The notes beneath the pieces are model-generated. The model saw nothing but the letters and a program-made list of their open reading frames with translations, had not been told where the DNA came from and did not search any database. From Leisingera thetidis (GTDB taxonomy: Bacteria > Pseudomonadota > Alphaproteobacteria > Rhodobacterales > Rhodobacteraceae), in assembly GCF_025857195.1 (NCBI RefSeq), contig NZ_CP109788.1:186001-250000 (forward strand): a DNA stretch of 64,000 bases, in the 5' to 3' direction. A program made the translations under genes and the position numbers. This document shows, in pieces, positions 26,213-35,259 of the stretch. How positions within the stretch are numbered: position 1 is the stretch's first letter; each line of letters opens with the position of its first letter.

Positions 26213-28192
26213 ATGCAAGATGCCCGCCCCAAAGACCACTGGATCCCGATGCCGGATGGACGCCGGCTGGCGGCGCGTCTGTGGCTGCCGGAGGGCACGG
26301 GGCCGTTTCCCGCGATCCTGGAGTATCTGCCCTGCTGCAAGCGTGACGGCACCGCAGCGCGGGACGAGACCACGCACCGGGTGTTTGCCGCGGAAGGCTA
26401 TGCCTGCGTGCGGGTGGATATTGCCGGGACCGGTGACAGCGAAGGGGTGTTCGATGACGAATATTCCCAACAGGAGCTGCGCGACGGCGAGGCGGTGCTG
26501 GCCTGGATTGCGGCGCAGCCCTGGTGCACCGGCCGGGTGGGGATGATCGGCATCGGCTGGGGCGGCTCCAACGGGCTGCAGCTGGCCGTCCGCCGCCCCG
26601 AGGCGTTGAAGGCCGTGGTGGCGGTGGCCTCCACCGTCGACCGCTATGGGGATGACATCCACTATATGGGGGGCTGCCTGCTGAGCGGCAATGCCGCTTG
26701 GGGCGCCCGGATGTTTGCCTGTCTGACCCGGCCCGCCGATCCCCGGCTGCGTCCGGACTGGCGCGAAGACTGGATCGCCCGGATGGAAGAGGTGCCCTTC
26801 CTGGCGGCGGACTGGCTGAAGCATCCGCTGCGGGACGGCTATTGGCAGCATGGCTCGGTCAGCGGGGACTGGTCTGCAATCCAGGTGCCGGTGCTGGCAA
26901 TCACCGGCTGGGCCGATCCTTACGTGAACGCGCCGCCTGCGCTGGCAGCCAATCTGCAAGGTCCCGCCAAGGCGCTGATCGGCCCGTGGGAGCACTGCTA
27001 TACGCATCTCTCCCGGCTGGATGCGGCGGATTTCCATTCCGAGGTGCTCGGCTGGTTCGACCGCTGGCTGAAGCAGGAGGAAAACGGCGCCGAGGACCTG
27101 CCCGCCTGCCGCACCTATATGCAGGAGCATTTCAATCCGGCGGCGCGGAACACCCCGCGGCAGGGGCGCTGGGTGGCGGAGGCGGAATGGCCCTCGCCCA
27201 ACGTGTCCGAAGAGGTCTGGCATCTGGTGTCCGGCGGCTTTGCTGCGGCGGCGGGGCAGGGGATGCTGGCCGTCCGCTCGCCCGCCCATGCGGGTCAGGC
27301 TGCCGGGTCTTTCTGCCCGGGCATGCACATCGGCCATGAACTGGCGGGCGATCAGGCGGAGGATGACGCCCTGTCGGTCTGCTTTGACAGTGAAGCCTTG
27401 AACGCACCGCTGGAGCTGCTGGGCCGGGCACGGCTGAAACTGCGGGTCTCGGCGGACAAGCCGGTGGCGCAGATCGTGGCGCGGCTGTGCGATGTCTCGC
27501 CCGAGGGTGTGTCGCAGCGGATAAGCTACAGGGCGTTGAACCTGACGCATCTCAGCAGCCATGAGGCGCTGGAGGCGTTGGTGCCAGGACAAATCTGCGA
27601 GGCGGAGATTGTGCTCAATCAGTGCGCGCACCGCTTGCGGGCAGGCCACAGGCTGCGGCTGGCGCTTACTACCTCTTACTGGCCGACCGTTTGGCCCGCG
27701 CCGGAGGCTGCGGCGGTCACCCTGTATCTGGAGGGCAGCGCGCTGTATTTGCCCGTCCGCGCGGTGCAGGAGGAGATTGCCCCGGCCAACCCCGGCCCCG
27801 CGCAGGATTTCCCGGTGCTGGCCGCGGAGCAACTCCGCACGCCGTCCAGCCGGTCAAAACGAAAGGTGCTGGAGGATGGCACCGTAGTGCTGGAGACCTT
27901 CGACGACTTTGGCGAGGCTCGAAACCCCGATCACGGGCTGGCCACCGGCAGCCATGCCACTGCGCGTTATGCCATCCACCCGAATGACCAGGCCTCGGCC
28001 CGGTTCGAGACGCAGTGGCGTTTCACCTTTGAACGGGACGGCTGGCAGATCGCCATCGATACCGAAAGCACCATGTATTGCGACAGGAAGAATTTCCATC
28101 TGACCCGCAAACTGCGCGCAACGGAAAGCGCGGATGAAACCGAGGTCCTGGCAAAGGAATGGGCTGAAACCCTTCCGCGCGGGCTTCTTTGA
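26213..28192 (+). CDS. CocE/NonD family hydrolase-like protein lacking the catalytic serine
   Basis: 659-residue protein with an alpha/beta-hydrolase domain and a C-terminal jelly-roll (X-Pro dipeptidyl-peptidase C-terminal) domain. In this family the nucleophile sits in G-x-S-x-G-G; here it reads MIGIGWGGS with Gly115 in place of Ser. The oxyanion tyrosine of the usual EYxPY motif is Cys41 (EYLPCCKRDG). The catalytic Asp235 (GWADPY) and His261 (GPWEH) are retained. It may therefore be a non-hydrolytic binding protein or use other chemistry. Start at 26213 is the first ATG; a TTG at 26162 is possible but lacks a ribosome site. First gene of the peptide-importer operon. Confidence 0.85.
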   Translation: MQDARPKDHWIPMPDGRRLAARLWLPEGTGPFPAILEYLPCCKRDGTAARDETTHRVFAAEGYACVRVDIAGTGDSEGVFDDEYSQQELRDGEAVLAWIAAQPWCTGRVGMIGIGWGGSNGLQLAVRRPEALKAVVAVASTVDRYGDDIHYMGGCLLSGNAAWGARMFACLTRPADPRLRPDWREDWIARMEEVPFLAADWLKHPLRDGYWQHGSVSGDWSAIQVPVLAITGWADPYVNAPPALAANLQGPAKALIGPWEHCYTHLSRLDAADFHSEVLGWFDRWLKQEENGAEDLPACRTYMQEHFNPAARNTPRQGRWVAEAEWPSPNVSEEVWHLVSGGFAAAAGQGMLAVRSPAHAGQAAGSFCPGMHIGHELAGDQAEDDALSVCFDSEALNAPLELLGRARLKLRVSADKPVAQIVARLCDVSPEGVSQRISYRALNLTHLSSHEALEALVPGQICEAEIVLNQCAHRLRAGHRLRLALTTSYWPTVWPAPEAAAVTLYLEGSALYLPVRAVQEEIAPANPGPAQDFPVLAAEQLRTPSSRSKRKVLEDGTVVLETFDDFGEARNPDHGLATGSHATARYAIHPNDQASARFETQWRFTFERDGWQIAIDTESTMYCDRKNFHLTRKLRATESADETEVLAKEWAETLPRGLL

Positions 28193-28214
28193 TCTGATCT
28201 TAAGGGAGGAAACC

Positions 28215-29777
28215 ATGAAGATCGAATGGACCAAGACGCCGGTGGGACGGCGCAAGTTTCTCAAGGGCGCCACCGCGCTGGGGGCGGCTGCGGCCTTGCC
28301 GATGGGCCTCGGCAGCCGCGCCATGGCGGCAGACGGCGGCACCCTGCGGGTGCGCTCTTACGGCGATCTGCAAAGCATCGATCCGGCCTTTTCCAAAGGC
28401 GTGATCGACGAGGAGATCCACGCCTCGATCTACAACAAGCTGATCCAGTACAAGCCGGGCCGCGAGTGGGACTGGCAGATGGACGCGGCCGCGATGATCG
28501 AACAGGGCGACGAGACCCACATCAAATTCGCGCTGCGCGACGACATCGGCTTCACAAACGGTTTTGGCGCGATGACCGCCGAAGACGTCAAATTCAGCTT
28601 TGAGCGGATCGTGGCGGAAGAGACAGAAAGCCCGAACAAGCCCGACATGGGCCCTCTGAGCCACGTCGAAGTGACCGGCGAACGCGAAGGCACCATCGTG
28701 CTGAAAGAGCCGTTTGCGCCGCTCTGGAGCATCGCGCTGCCCTATATCACCGGCAATATCGTGTCGAAAAAGGCCTGGGAAGCCGCGGGCGGCAAGGCGA
28801 CAACCGATCCGGTGGCAGAATCCGGCCCCTACCTGCGCGACAGCTGGTTGCCCAAGGAAAAGACCGTGCTGAAGCGCAATCCGGACTGGAAGGGCGAGGC
28901 ACCGGCCTGGGACACCATCGAAATCCTGCCGATTGACGACGAGAACACCGCCGAGATCGCCTTTGAGGCCGGCGAGCTGGACTTTACCCGCGTCTCGCTG
29001 GGGTCGGTTCAGCGATACCGCGACGGGGTGCCGAACAGCGGCACGCTCTTGGAATACCCGTCGCTGTATTACACTTGGCTGGGCATGAACCTGGATCACC
29101 CCAAGCTGCAGAACAAGAAGCTGCGCCAAGCGATCCAGCACGCGATCGACGTGCCATCGGTGCTGGAAGCGGCCTATTTCGGTGCTGTGCAGCCTTCGAC
29201 CGGCATCATCGCGCCGGGCCTTGCGGGCAACCGCGCGCAGTCGCTGGTGCCGCCGCAGGCGGATTTTGCCAAGGCGGCGGAATTGCTGGCGGAATCCGGT
29301 GAAACCAATGTCACCCTCAAGCTCGACACGCTGAACAAGACCACCTTCACCACCGCCGCCCAGGTGATCCAGGCAACGCTGGCGCAGATCGGCATCGCGG
29401 TTGAGGTCAACGTGCTGGAATCCGGGGCGTTCTGGGCCAGCGCCGACAATGAGGACCTGCAGCTGGTGCTGAACCGCTACTCGATGACCCCGGATCCGTA
29501 TTACGCCACCTCCTGGTTCACTACCGAACAGGTCGGCCACTGGAACTGGGAACAGTTCAGCAACGAGGAATTCGACAAGATCCACGCCGAGGCTGCGCAG
29601 CTGACCGATCAGGCCAAGAGGGACCAGATGTACCAGCGCGCGCAGGACCTGATGGAAGAGAGCGGCGCCTACCGCTTCCTGACCCATGAGGCAACGCCGG
29701 TGGTTCATTCGGCGCATGTCGTGCCGGCGCTGCGGCCCGACGGGCTGGCGCTCCTGCGTTACTTCGGCAAGGCCTGA
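28215..29777 (+). CDS. ABC transporter substrate-binding protein, peptide type (family 5), Tat signal
   Basis: 520-residue DppA/OppA-family receptor. The N-terminus has a twin-arginine signal (GRRKFLKGATALGAAAALP...AMAA), implying export folded. Start 28215 is preceded by GGGAGGAAA. The peptide-receptor pattern follows (RDDIGFTNG...MTAEDVKFSFERI...). It feeds the DppBCDF-like components encoded next, after a hairpin at 29798-29834. Ligand probably a peptide-like or amide compound given the following amidohydrolase and M81 genes. Confidence 0.92.
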   Translation: MKIEWTKTPVGRRKFLKGATALGAAAALPMGLGSRAMAADGGTLRVRSYGDLQSIDPAFSKGVIDEEIHASIYNKLIQYKPGREWDWQMDAAAMIEQGDETHIKFALRDDIGFTNGFGAMTAEDVKFSFERIVAEETESPNKPDMGPLSHVEVTGEREGTIVLKEPFAPLWSIALPYITGNIVSKKAWEAAGGKATTDPVAESGPYLRDSWLPKEKTVLKRNPDWKGEAPAWDTIEILPIDDENTAEIAFEAGELDFTRVSLGSVQRYRDGVPNSGTLLEYPSLYYTWLGMNLDHPKLQNKKLRQAIQHAIDVPSVLEAAYFGAVQPSTGIIAPGLAGNRAQSLVPPQADFAKAAELLAESGETNVTLKLDTLNKTTFTTAAQVIQATLAQIGIAVEVNVLESGAFWASADNEDLQLVLNRYSMTPDPYYATSWFTTEQVGHWNWEQFSNEEFDKIHAEAAQLTDQAKRDQMYQRAQDLMEESGAYRFLTHEATPVVHSAHVVPALRPDGLALLRYFGKA

Positions 29778-29797
29778 CCCTCCCCCGGGCCTGTCCT

Positions 29798-29834
29798 GGC
29801 ACGGCTGCAATTTGCGGTGCAGCCGTGCCGTTTT
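29798..29834 (+). terminator. Strong hairpin between receptor and permease genes
   Basis: GGCACGGCTGCA (29798-29809) pairs perfectly over 12 bp with TGCAGCCGTGCC (29818-29829), then GTTTT. It lies 20 bp past the receptor stop and 36 bp before the permease start, so it likely attenuates transcription into the permease genes or stabilises the receptor message. Confidence 0.7.
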
Positions 29835-29869
29835 CCTCCGCACAGCGAATAAAAGGGGGCCATGCGGCC

Positions 29870-30808
29870 ATGTTACTTTATGCAATCCGGCGGTTCGGCC
29901 TGGCGCTGCTGATCCTGATCGTGGCGGTCACTGTCATGTTCCTGATGATCCGCGCCGTGCCCGGCGATCCGGTCCAGATCATGCTGGGCCCGCGTGCCAC
30001 GCCCGAGCTGCAGGCGCGGCTGACGGCTGAGCTGGCGCTGGATCAGCCGATCTGGAAACAGCTTGTCATCTTTTACGGCAATCTTCTGCAGGGCGATCTG
30101 GGGATTGATGTGTTCTCGGGCCGGTCGGTGACCGAAATCGTGTTCCAGCAATTGCCGCATACCCTGTGGCTGATCCTGGGATCGATCATCTGGTCCGCCA
30201 CCCTGGGCATCGGGCTGGGGGCCTATGCCGCCGCGCATCCCAACACGCTGATCGACCGGGTCACCGCGGCGATTTCCGTCAGCTTTGTCGCCGCGCCTGC
30301 ATTTGTGGTCGCGCTGCTGTCGCTCTTGATCTTTGCGGTGCATCTGCAATGGTTCCCGGCCATCGGCGCCGGCGAAGGCTTCTGGGGCCGCTTGAACCAC
30401 CTGGTACTGCCGGCCTTTGCCATCGGCCTCAGCTGGGTCGGCTATATCGCCCGGCTGGTGCGCGCCTCGATGCTGGAGGTGATGGGCGAAAGCCACATCC
30501 GCACCGCCCGCGCCTTTGGCATTCGCGAACGCCGGGTGGTGTTGGTCTATGCGCTGCGCATCGCCATCCTGCCGGTGGTCACGGTGATCGGCGTCGGCAT
30601 GGGGTTTTTGCTCAGCTCCGCCGTCTTTGCCGAGATCGTCTTTGCCCGCCCCGGCCTGGGCAAGCTGGTGATCGACAGCATCACCACCCGCAACTACCCG
30701 ATCGTGATGGGATCGGTGCTGATTTCGACCGGCCTGTTCGTGGTGTCCACTGCATTGGCCGACCTGATCAACGCCTGGCTCGATCCCCGCGCCCGCACGG
30801 CGAACTGA
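29870..30808 (+). CDS. ABC transporter permease, DppB-like
   Basis: 312-residue permease typical of dipeptide/oligopeptide importers. It begins MLLYAIRRFGLALLILIVAV, with AVPGDPVQIMLG after the first membrane helix, and the EAA-type loop is HIRTARAFGIRERRVVLVYALR. Start 29870 follows a GGGGG run; the longer reading from 29825 crosses the hairpin and is unlikely. Confidence 0.92.
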   Translation: MLLYAIRRFGLALLILIVAVTVMFLMIRAVPGDPVQIMLGPRATPELQARLTAELALDQPIWKQLVIFYGNLLQGDLGIDVFSGRSVTEIVFQQLPHTLWLILGSIIWSATLGIGLGAYAAAHPNTLIDRVTAAISVSFVAAPAFVVALLSLLIFAVHLQWFPAIGAGEGFWGRLNHLVLPAFAIGLSWVGYIARLVRASMLEVMGESHIRTARAFGIRERRVVLVYALRIAILPVVTVIGVGMGFLLSSAVFAEIVFARPGLGKLVIDSITTRNYPIVMGSVLISTGLFVVSTALADLINAWLDPRARTAN

Positions 30809-30818
30809 GGAGGCTGCT

Positions 30819-31712
30819 ATGTCTGACATCCAGTCCGGAACCCTGCCTGCAACCCCATCCCGGCCCCGCTCCGAGCTGGGCCAGATCCTCACCGGCGTCG
30901 CCCGCGATCCGCTGGGGCTGATGGGGCTGATCATCGTCGGCACCATCGTGTTCTGCGCTGTCTTTGCCGCGTGGATCGTGCCCTACGACCCCGTGGCAAT
31001 GAACATCAAGGACCGTCTGCAGGGCCCGTCGCCCGCGCATTTCCTGGGCACCGATCAGCTGGGCCGCGATACATTTTCGCGCGTCATCATGGGCGGCCAG
31101 GTGGCCTTGAAGGTGGCGCTGCCCGCCGTCTTTGGCGCCATGGCCATCGGCCTGACGCTGGGCATGATCGCGGGCTACGGGCCGAAATGGCTCGACAACC
31201 TTTTGATGCTGCTCTTTGATACCATCCGCTCCTTCCCCACCGTGATGTTTGCGCTGGCCGTGATGGCGCTGGTGGGGCCAAGCCTGCAGACCGTGGTGTT
31301 TGTGGTCATGGCAACCTCGATCCCGACTTATGGCCGGGTGGCGCGGACCCAGACGCTCACCTTGCGCAACTCCGAATTCATTCTGGCCGAGCGCTCCATG
31401 GGCGCCAGCATGAAGCGCATTCTGGGCGTTCACATGCTGCCCAATATCATCGGGGTGCTGGCGGTGCTGGCGGCGATGGACATCCCGACCGTGATCGCGC
31501 TGGAAGCCGGGCTTTCCTTCCTCGGCCTTGGGGTGAAACCGCCAACCCCCAGCTGGGGGGCGCTGCTGAAGGACGGCTATTCACTGATCCGCCAGACCCC
31601 GTGGCTGGTGGTGGGCGGCGGGCTGCCGATCATTCTGGCAACGCTTGGCTTCACCTTCCTGGGCGAGTCCCTGCGTGACGTGGTCGACCCGAAATTGAGG
31701 AAACAGCGATGA
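30819..31712 (+). CDS. ABC transporter permease, DppC-like
   Basis: 297-residue permease with the usual cytoplasmic N-terminus, then a membrane anchor and the motif GTDQLGRDTFSRVIMGG of DppC/OppC proteins. The EAA-type loop reads EFILAERSMGASMKRILGVH. Preceded by GAGGAGG; its stop overlaps the start of the first ATPase gene (ATGA). Confidence 0.92.
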   Translation: MSDIQSGTLPATPSRPRSELGQILTGVARDPLGLMGLIIVGTIVFCAVFAAWIVPYDPVAMNIKDRLQGPSPAHFLGTDQLGRDTFSRVIMGGQVALKVALPAVFGAMAIGLTLGMIAGYGPKWLDNLLMLLFDTIRSFPTVMFALAVMALVGPSLQTVVFVVMATSIPTYGRVARTQTLTLRNSEFILAERSMGASMKRILGVHMLPNIIGVLAVLAAMDIPTVIALEAGLSFLGLGVKPPTPSWGALLKDGYSLIRQTPWLVVGGGLPIILATLGFTFLGESLRDVVDPKLRKQR

Positions 31713-32689
31713 CTGACACCCTGCTGGAAATCGACCGCCTCAGCGTCGATTACGAGACCGCCCGCGGCGACCTGCGCGCCTTGCGCGATATCAGCTTTGA
31801 CGTGCGAAAGGGCGAGATTGTCGGCATCGTCGGCGAGTCGGGATGCGGCAAGTCCACCCTGATCTCCTCGATCCTGCGGCTGACCGCGCCGAACACGCGG
31901 TTCCGGCAGGGCGAGGTGCGGTTCAAGGGCGAGGACCTGCTGCAGCTGCCCGAACGCAGGATGCGGGATCTGCGCGGCGCAGATATCTCCATCGTGTTCC
32001 AAGACCCGATGCAGACCCACAACCCGGTGCTGTCCATTGGCCGCCAGATGCTGGATATCCAGCACCGCTCCAAGGCATCCAAAGCCGAAAAGCGCGCGCG
32101 TGCCGCCAGGATGCTGGGCGCCGTCGGCATTCCCGACCCTGAGGCGCGGCTGGACCAGTTCCCGCATGAGTTCTCCGGCGGCATGCGCCAGCGCATCGCC
32201 ATCGCCATGGCGCTGATGTCGGAACCTGACCTGCTGATCGCGGATGAGCCGACCACGGCGCTGGATGCCACGCTGGAGGTGCAGATCATCGAGCGCCTGC
32301 AGGAGCTGCAACAGGAGTTCGACTGCGCCATCCTGTTCATCTCGCACCATCTGGGCGTGATTGCCGAGCTCTGCGACCGGGTGGTGGTGATGTATGCGGG
32401 CGCGGTGGTCGAAAGCGGCGATGTGCGCGAGATCTTCCACGATCCCAAGCACCCCTACACCCGCCGCCTGATCGACTGCGACCCGGGCCACATCAAGGAA
32501 CGCGCCCGCGTGCTGCCGACCATCCCGGGCGAGGTGCCGGACCTCGCAAACCTGCCCGGCGGCTGCATTTTCCGCGACCGGTGCAATCAGGCGATGCCGC
32601 GCTGCGCGGCTGAGGTGCCGCCGCTGAGCCAGCTGGCACCGGGTCGCCACGCCGCTTGCTGGCTGAACCATGAGGAGGCCGCGCAATGA
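31709..32689 (+). CDS. ABC transporter ATP-binding protein, DppD-like
   Basis: 326-residue ATPase: Walker A GESGCGKST (42-50), signature FSGGMRQR, Walker B LLIADEPTTALD, H-loop FISHHLG. The C-terminal oligopeptide-transporter extension has the cysteine cluster GGCIFRDRCNQAMPRC typical of DppD/OppD. Translationally coupled at both ends (ATGA overlaps). Confidence 0.93.
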   Translation: MTDTLLEIDRLSVDYETARGDLRALRDISFDVRKGEIVGIVGESGCGKSTLISSILRLTAPNTRFRQGEVRFKGEDLLQLPERRMRDLRGADISIVFQDPMQTHNPVLSIGRQMLDIQHRSKASKAEKRARAARMLGAVGIPDPEARLDQFPHEFSGGMRQRIAIAMALMSEPDLLIADEPTTALDATLEVQIIERLQELQQEFDCAILFISHHLGVIAELCDRVVVMYAGAVVESGDVREIFHDPKHPYTRRLIDCDPGHIKERARVLPTIPGEVPDLANLPGGCIFRDRCNQAMPRCAAEVPPLSQLAPGRHAACWLNHEEAAQ

Positions 32690-33609
32690 CGTTGCTGGAT
32701 GTGAAAGACCTGAAGACCAGCTATGGCCCAGTCAACGTCCTGGCCGGTGTCAGCTTTACCGTGGAGCCGGGCGAAACCTATGCGCTGGTTGGCGAAAGCG
32801 GCTCCGGCAAGACCACGGTGATCCGCGCCATTGCCGGGCTGGCGCCGGCGCAGGAAGGCTCGGTCAGGTTCGAGGGCCGGGAGATCCGCGGCGCCTCGGA
32901 GCGCGAACTACGCCCCTTGCGCAAGGACATTGCGATGATGTTCCAGGACCCGGTCGGCAGCCTGTCGCCGCGCCTGACCATCCGCAGCCTGATCACCGAG
33001 CCTTACCGCATTCAGGGCATGAAGGACCGCGATCTGGACGCCGAGGCCAAACGGCTTTTGGAGATGGTGAACCTGCCTGCGCATTTTGCGGGCCGCTACC
33101 CCTATCAGCTGTCCGGCGGGCAGGCACGGCGGGTGGGTGTTGCCCGCGCCCTGGCGCTGGAGCCGAAGCTGATCCTGGCGGATGAGCCCACCGCGGGTCT
33201 GGACGTGTCGGTGCAGGGCGAGCTGTTGAATTTGATGAACGGCCTGCGCGAGCGGCTGGGGCTGGCGATGGTGATCATCACCCATAACCTCAACGTGGTG
33301 CGCCACGTGGCCGACCGGATGGGCATCATGTATCTGGGCCGCCTGGTCGAGGAAGGCACCACCGAGGCGATCTTCAAGCAGCCGCGCCACCCCTATACCC
33401 GCTGCCTGCTGAGTGCCAACCCGGAGCCCGATCCCGACGCGCGGCTGGAGCGCATCGCCCTGAAGGGCGAGCCGCCCAGCCTGCTGAAGCGTCCCTCGGG
33501 CTGCGAGTTCCGCGAGCGCTGCCCGTTTGCGCAGGAGATCTGCACCCAAACCCCGCAATGGGAACCCGGCAACGGCCACGGGCTGCGCTGCCTGGCCCCC
33601 TTGGGCTGA
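32686..33609 (+). CDS. ABC transporter ATP-binding protein, DppF-like
   Basis: 307-residue second ATPase: Walker A GESGSGKTT (36-44), signature LSGGQARR, Walker B LILADEPTAGLD, H-loop IITHNLN, C-terminal extension with GCEFRERCPFAQEIC. It forms the heterodimer with the DppD-like subunit. Its start overlaps that gene's stop by four bases. Confidence 0.92.
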   Translation: MTLLDVKDLKTSYGPVNVLAGVSFTVEPGETYALVGESGSGKTTVIRAIAGLAPAQEGSVRFEGREIRGASERELRPLRKDIAMMFQDPVGSLSPRLTIRSLITEPYRIQGMKDRDLDAEAKRLLEMVNLPAHFAGRYPYQLSGGQARRVGVARALALEPKLILADEPTAGLDVSVQGELLNLMNGLRERLGLAMVIITHNLNVVRHVADRMGIMYLGRLVEEGTTEAIFKQPRHPYTRCLLSANPEPDPDARLERIALKGEPPSLLKRPSGCEFRERCPFAQEICTQTPQWEPGNGHGLRCLAPLG

Positions 33610-33633
33610 CACACTTTAAAGACTGAAAAGACC

Positions 33634-35259
33634 ATGACAAGCACATTGTATTTCAATGGCCCGATCCTGACGATGGATGCGGCCAACCCGACGCCCGAGG
33701 CGGTGCTGACCGCGGGCGGGACCATCCGCGCTGTTGGCCCGGAGGCGGACTTGCGCGCGAAAATGCCCGCGGGCACAGATGAGGTGGATTTGCAGGGTCA
33801 TACCCTGATCCCCGCCTTCATCGACCCGCACGGGCATTTCCCGGATCCGGGCTTCATCCGGCTGTTCCGGGTGAACCTCGCCTCGCCGCCCAGCGGCGGC
33901 TGCCCGGACATACCCGCGGCGCTGGACCGGCTGCGGGTCAAGGCGGCGGAAACACCCGCGGGCGACTGGGTGATGGGGGTGCTGTTCGACAATACCGCCA
34001 TCGCCGAAGGGCGGATGCCCACGCGCGCCGAGCTGGATAGTGTCTCCACCGACCATCCCATCTGGGTGATCCACGCCTCGGGCCATAACGGGTCTGCCAA
34101 CTCGATGGCGCTGCAGCGCCACGGGGTGAGCCGCGACACGCCGGACCCCTTGGGCGGGCGTTTCGGGCGCAATCCGGAGACCGGCGCGCTCACCGGGCTG
34201 ATCGAGGGCCTGTCGGCGATGGGAGAGATGGGCGACACCGATTTTCTGATTGGCCGCGAACGGTTCTGGGCGGGATTCAACAGCTGCCGGGACGAATATC
34301 TGGCGCATGGCGTCACCTATGCGCAAAACGCTTGGGCGACCCGCAAGATGCTGGAGCACTTTGCCTCGCTGCCCGCGGATCAGGATCCGAGATATGACCT
34401 GATGCTGCTGCCGATTGGCGAGCTGGAACCGGCGCTGACAGAAGGCCCGGACGCGCTGGACTGGCCGGGCAATCCGCATTTCACTCTCGGCCCGCGCAAG
34501 TTGTTCACCGACGGGGCGTTCCAGCTGCAGACCGCATACCTCAGCGCGCCCTATCACAGGCCCGTGGACCCGGCGCACCCCTGCGGGATGCCCTATGCAG
34601 ATGCCGCGGAGCACCGCCGCGAGGTGAAGAAACTGCATGATCTGGGCCACCAGATCCATTGCCATTGCAACGGCGATGCGGGCGCGCAGATGTTCATCGA
34701 TGCGGTGGCCGCCGCGCTGGAAGTCAACCCGAGGGCCGATCACCGCCATACGATCATCCACGGCCAGGCCCTGCGCGATGACCAACTGCAGCAGATGGCA
34801 CGGCTGGGGATCACCGTCAGCTTTTTCCCGGCACATGTGCATTTCTGGGGCGACCGGCATTACGATACTTTTCTGGGGCCGGAACGGGCCGAGCGGATCT
34901 CTCCCTGTGCCTCCGCCGAGCGCTATGGCGTGCGCTACACCATCCACAACGACGCATCGGTGACGCCCACCCGGCCGATCCACCTGGCCCACTGCGCGGT
35001 GAACCGACTGACCGCCAGCGGCCGCCGATTGGGAGAGGCGCAGCGGATCAGCGCGCTGTCGGCCCTCAGGGCCCAGACCATCGACGCCGCCTGGCAGGTG
35101 TTCCAGGAGGGCACCCGCGGCTCCATCGAACCCGGCAAGCTGGCGGATTTTGCGGTGCTGAACCGAAACCCGCTGGAAGACCCGGACAGCATTGAAGCCA
35201 CCAAGGTCACCCGAACCATCCGCCGCGGGCAGGTGGTCTGGGCACAGGAGCACCCATGA
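33634..35259 (+). CDS. Amidohydrolase family protein (YtcJ-like)
   Basis: 541-residue metal-dependent hydrolase. The first metal site is in FIDPHGHFPDP, and later His-containing motifs include HQIHCHCNGD, TIIHGQAL and TIHNDASVTP. The end (GSIEPGKLADFAVLNRNPLE) is characteristic of the amidohydrolase superfamily. YtcJ-like members have poorly known substrates, often N-acyl or amide bonds. Placed after the importer ATPases and overlapping the M81 gene, so it probably hydrolyses the imported compound in the cytoplasm. Confidence 0.88.
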   Translation: MTSTLYFNGPILTMDAANPTPEAVLTAGGTIRAVGPEADLRAKMPAGTDEVDLQGHTLIPAFIDPHGHFPDPGFIRLFRVNLASPPSGGCPDIPAALDRLRVKAAETPAGDWVMGVLFDNTAIAEGRMPTRAELDSVSTDHPIWVIHASGHNGSANSMALQRHGVSRDTPDPLGGRFGRNPETGALTGLIEGLSAMGEMGDTDFLIGRERFWAGFNSCRDEYLAHGVTYAQNAWATRKMLEHFASLPADQDPRYDLMLLPIGELEPALTEGPDALDWPGNPHFTLGPRKLFTDGAFQLQTAYLSAPYHRPVDPAHPCGMPYADAAEHRREVKKLHDLGHQIHCHCNGDAGAQMFIDAVAAALEVNPRADHRHTIIHGQALRDDQLQQMARLGITVSFFPAHVHFWGDRHYDTFLGPERAERISPCASAERYGVRYTIHNDASVTPTRPIHLAHCAVNRLTASGRRLGEAQRISALSALRAQTIDAAWQVFQEGTRGSIEPGKLADFAVLNRNPLEDPDSIEATKVTRTIRRGQVVWAQEHP

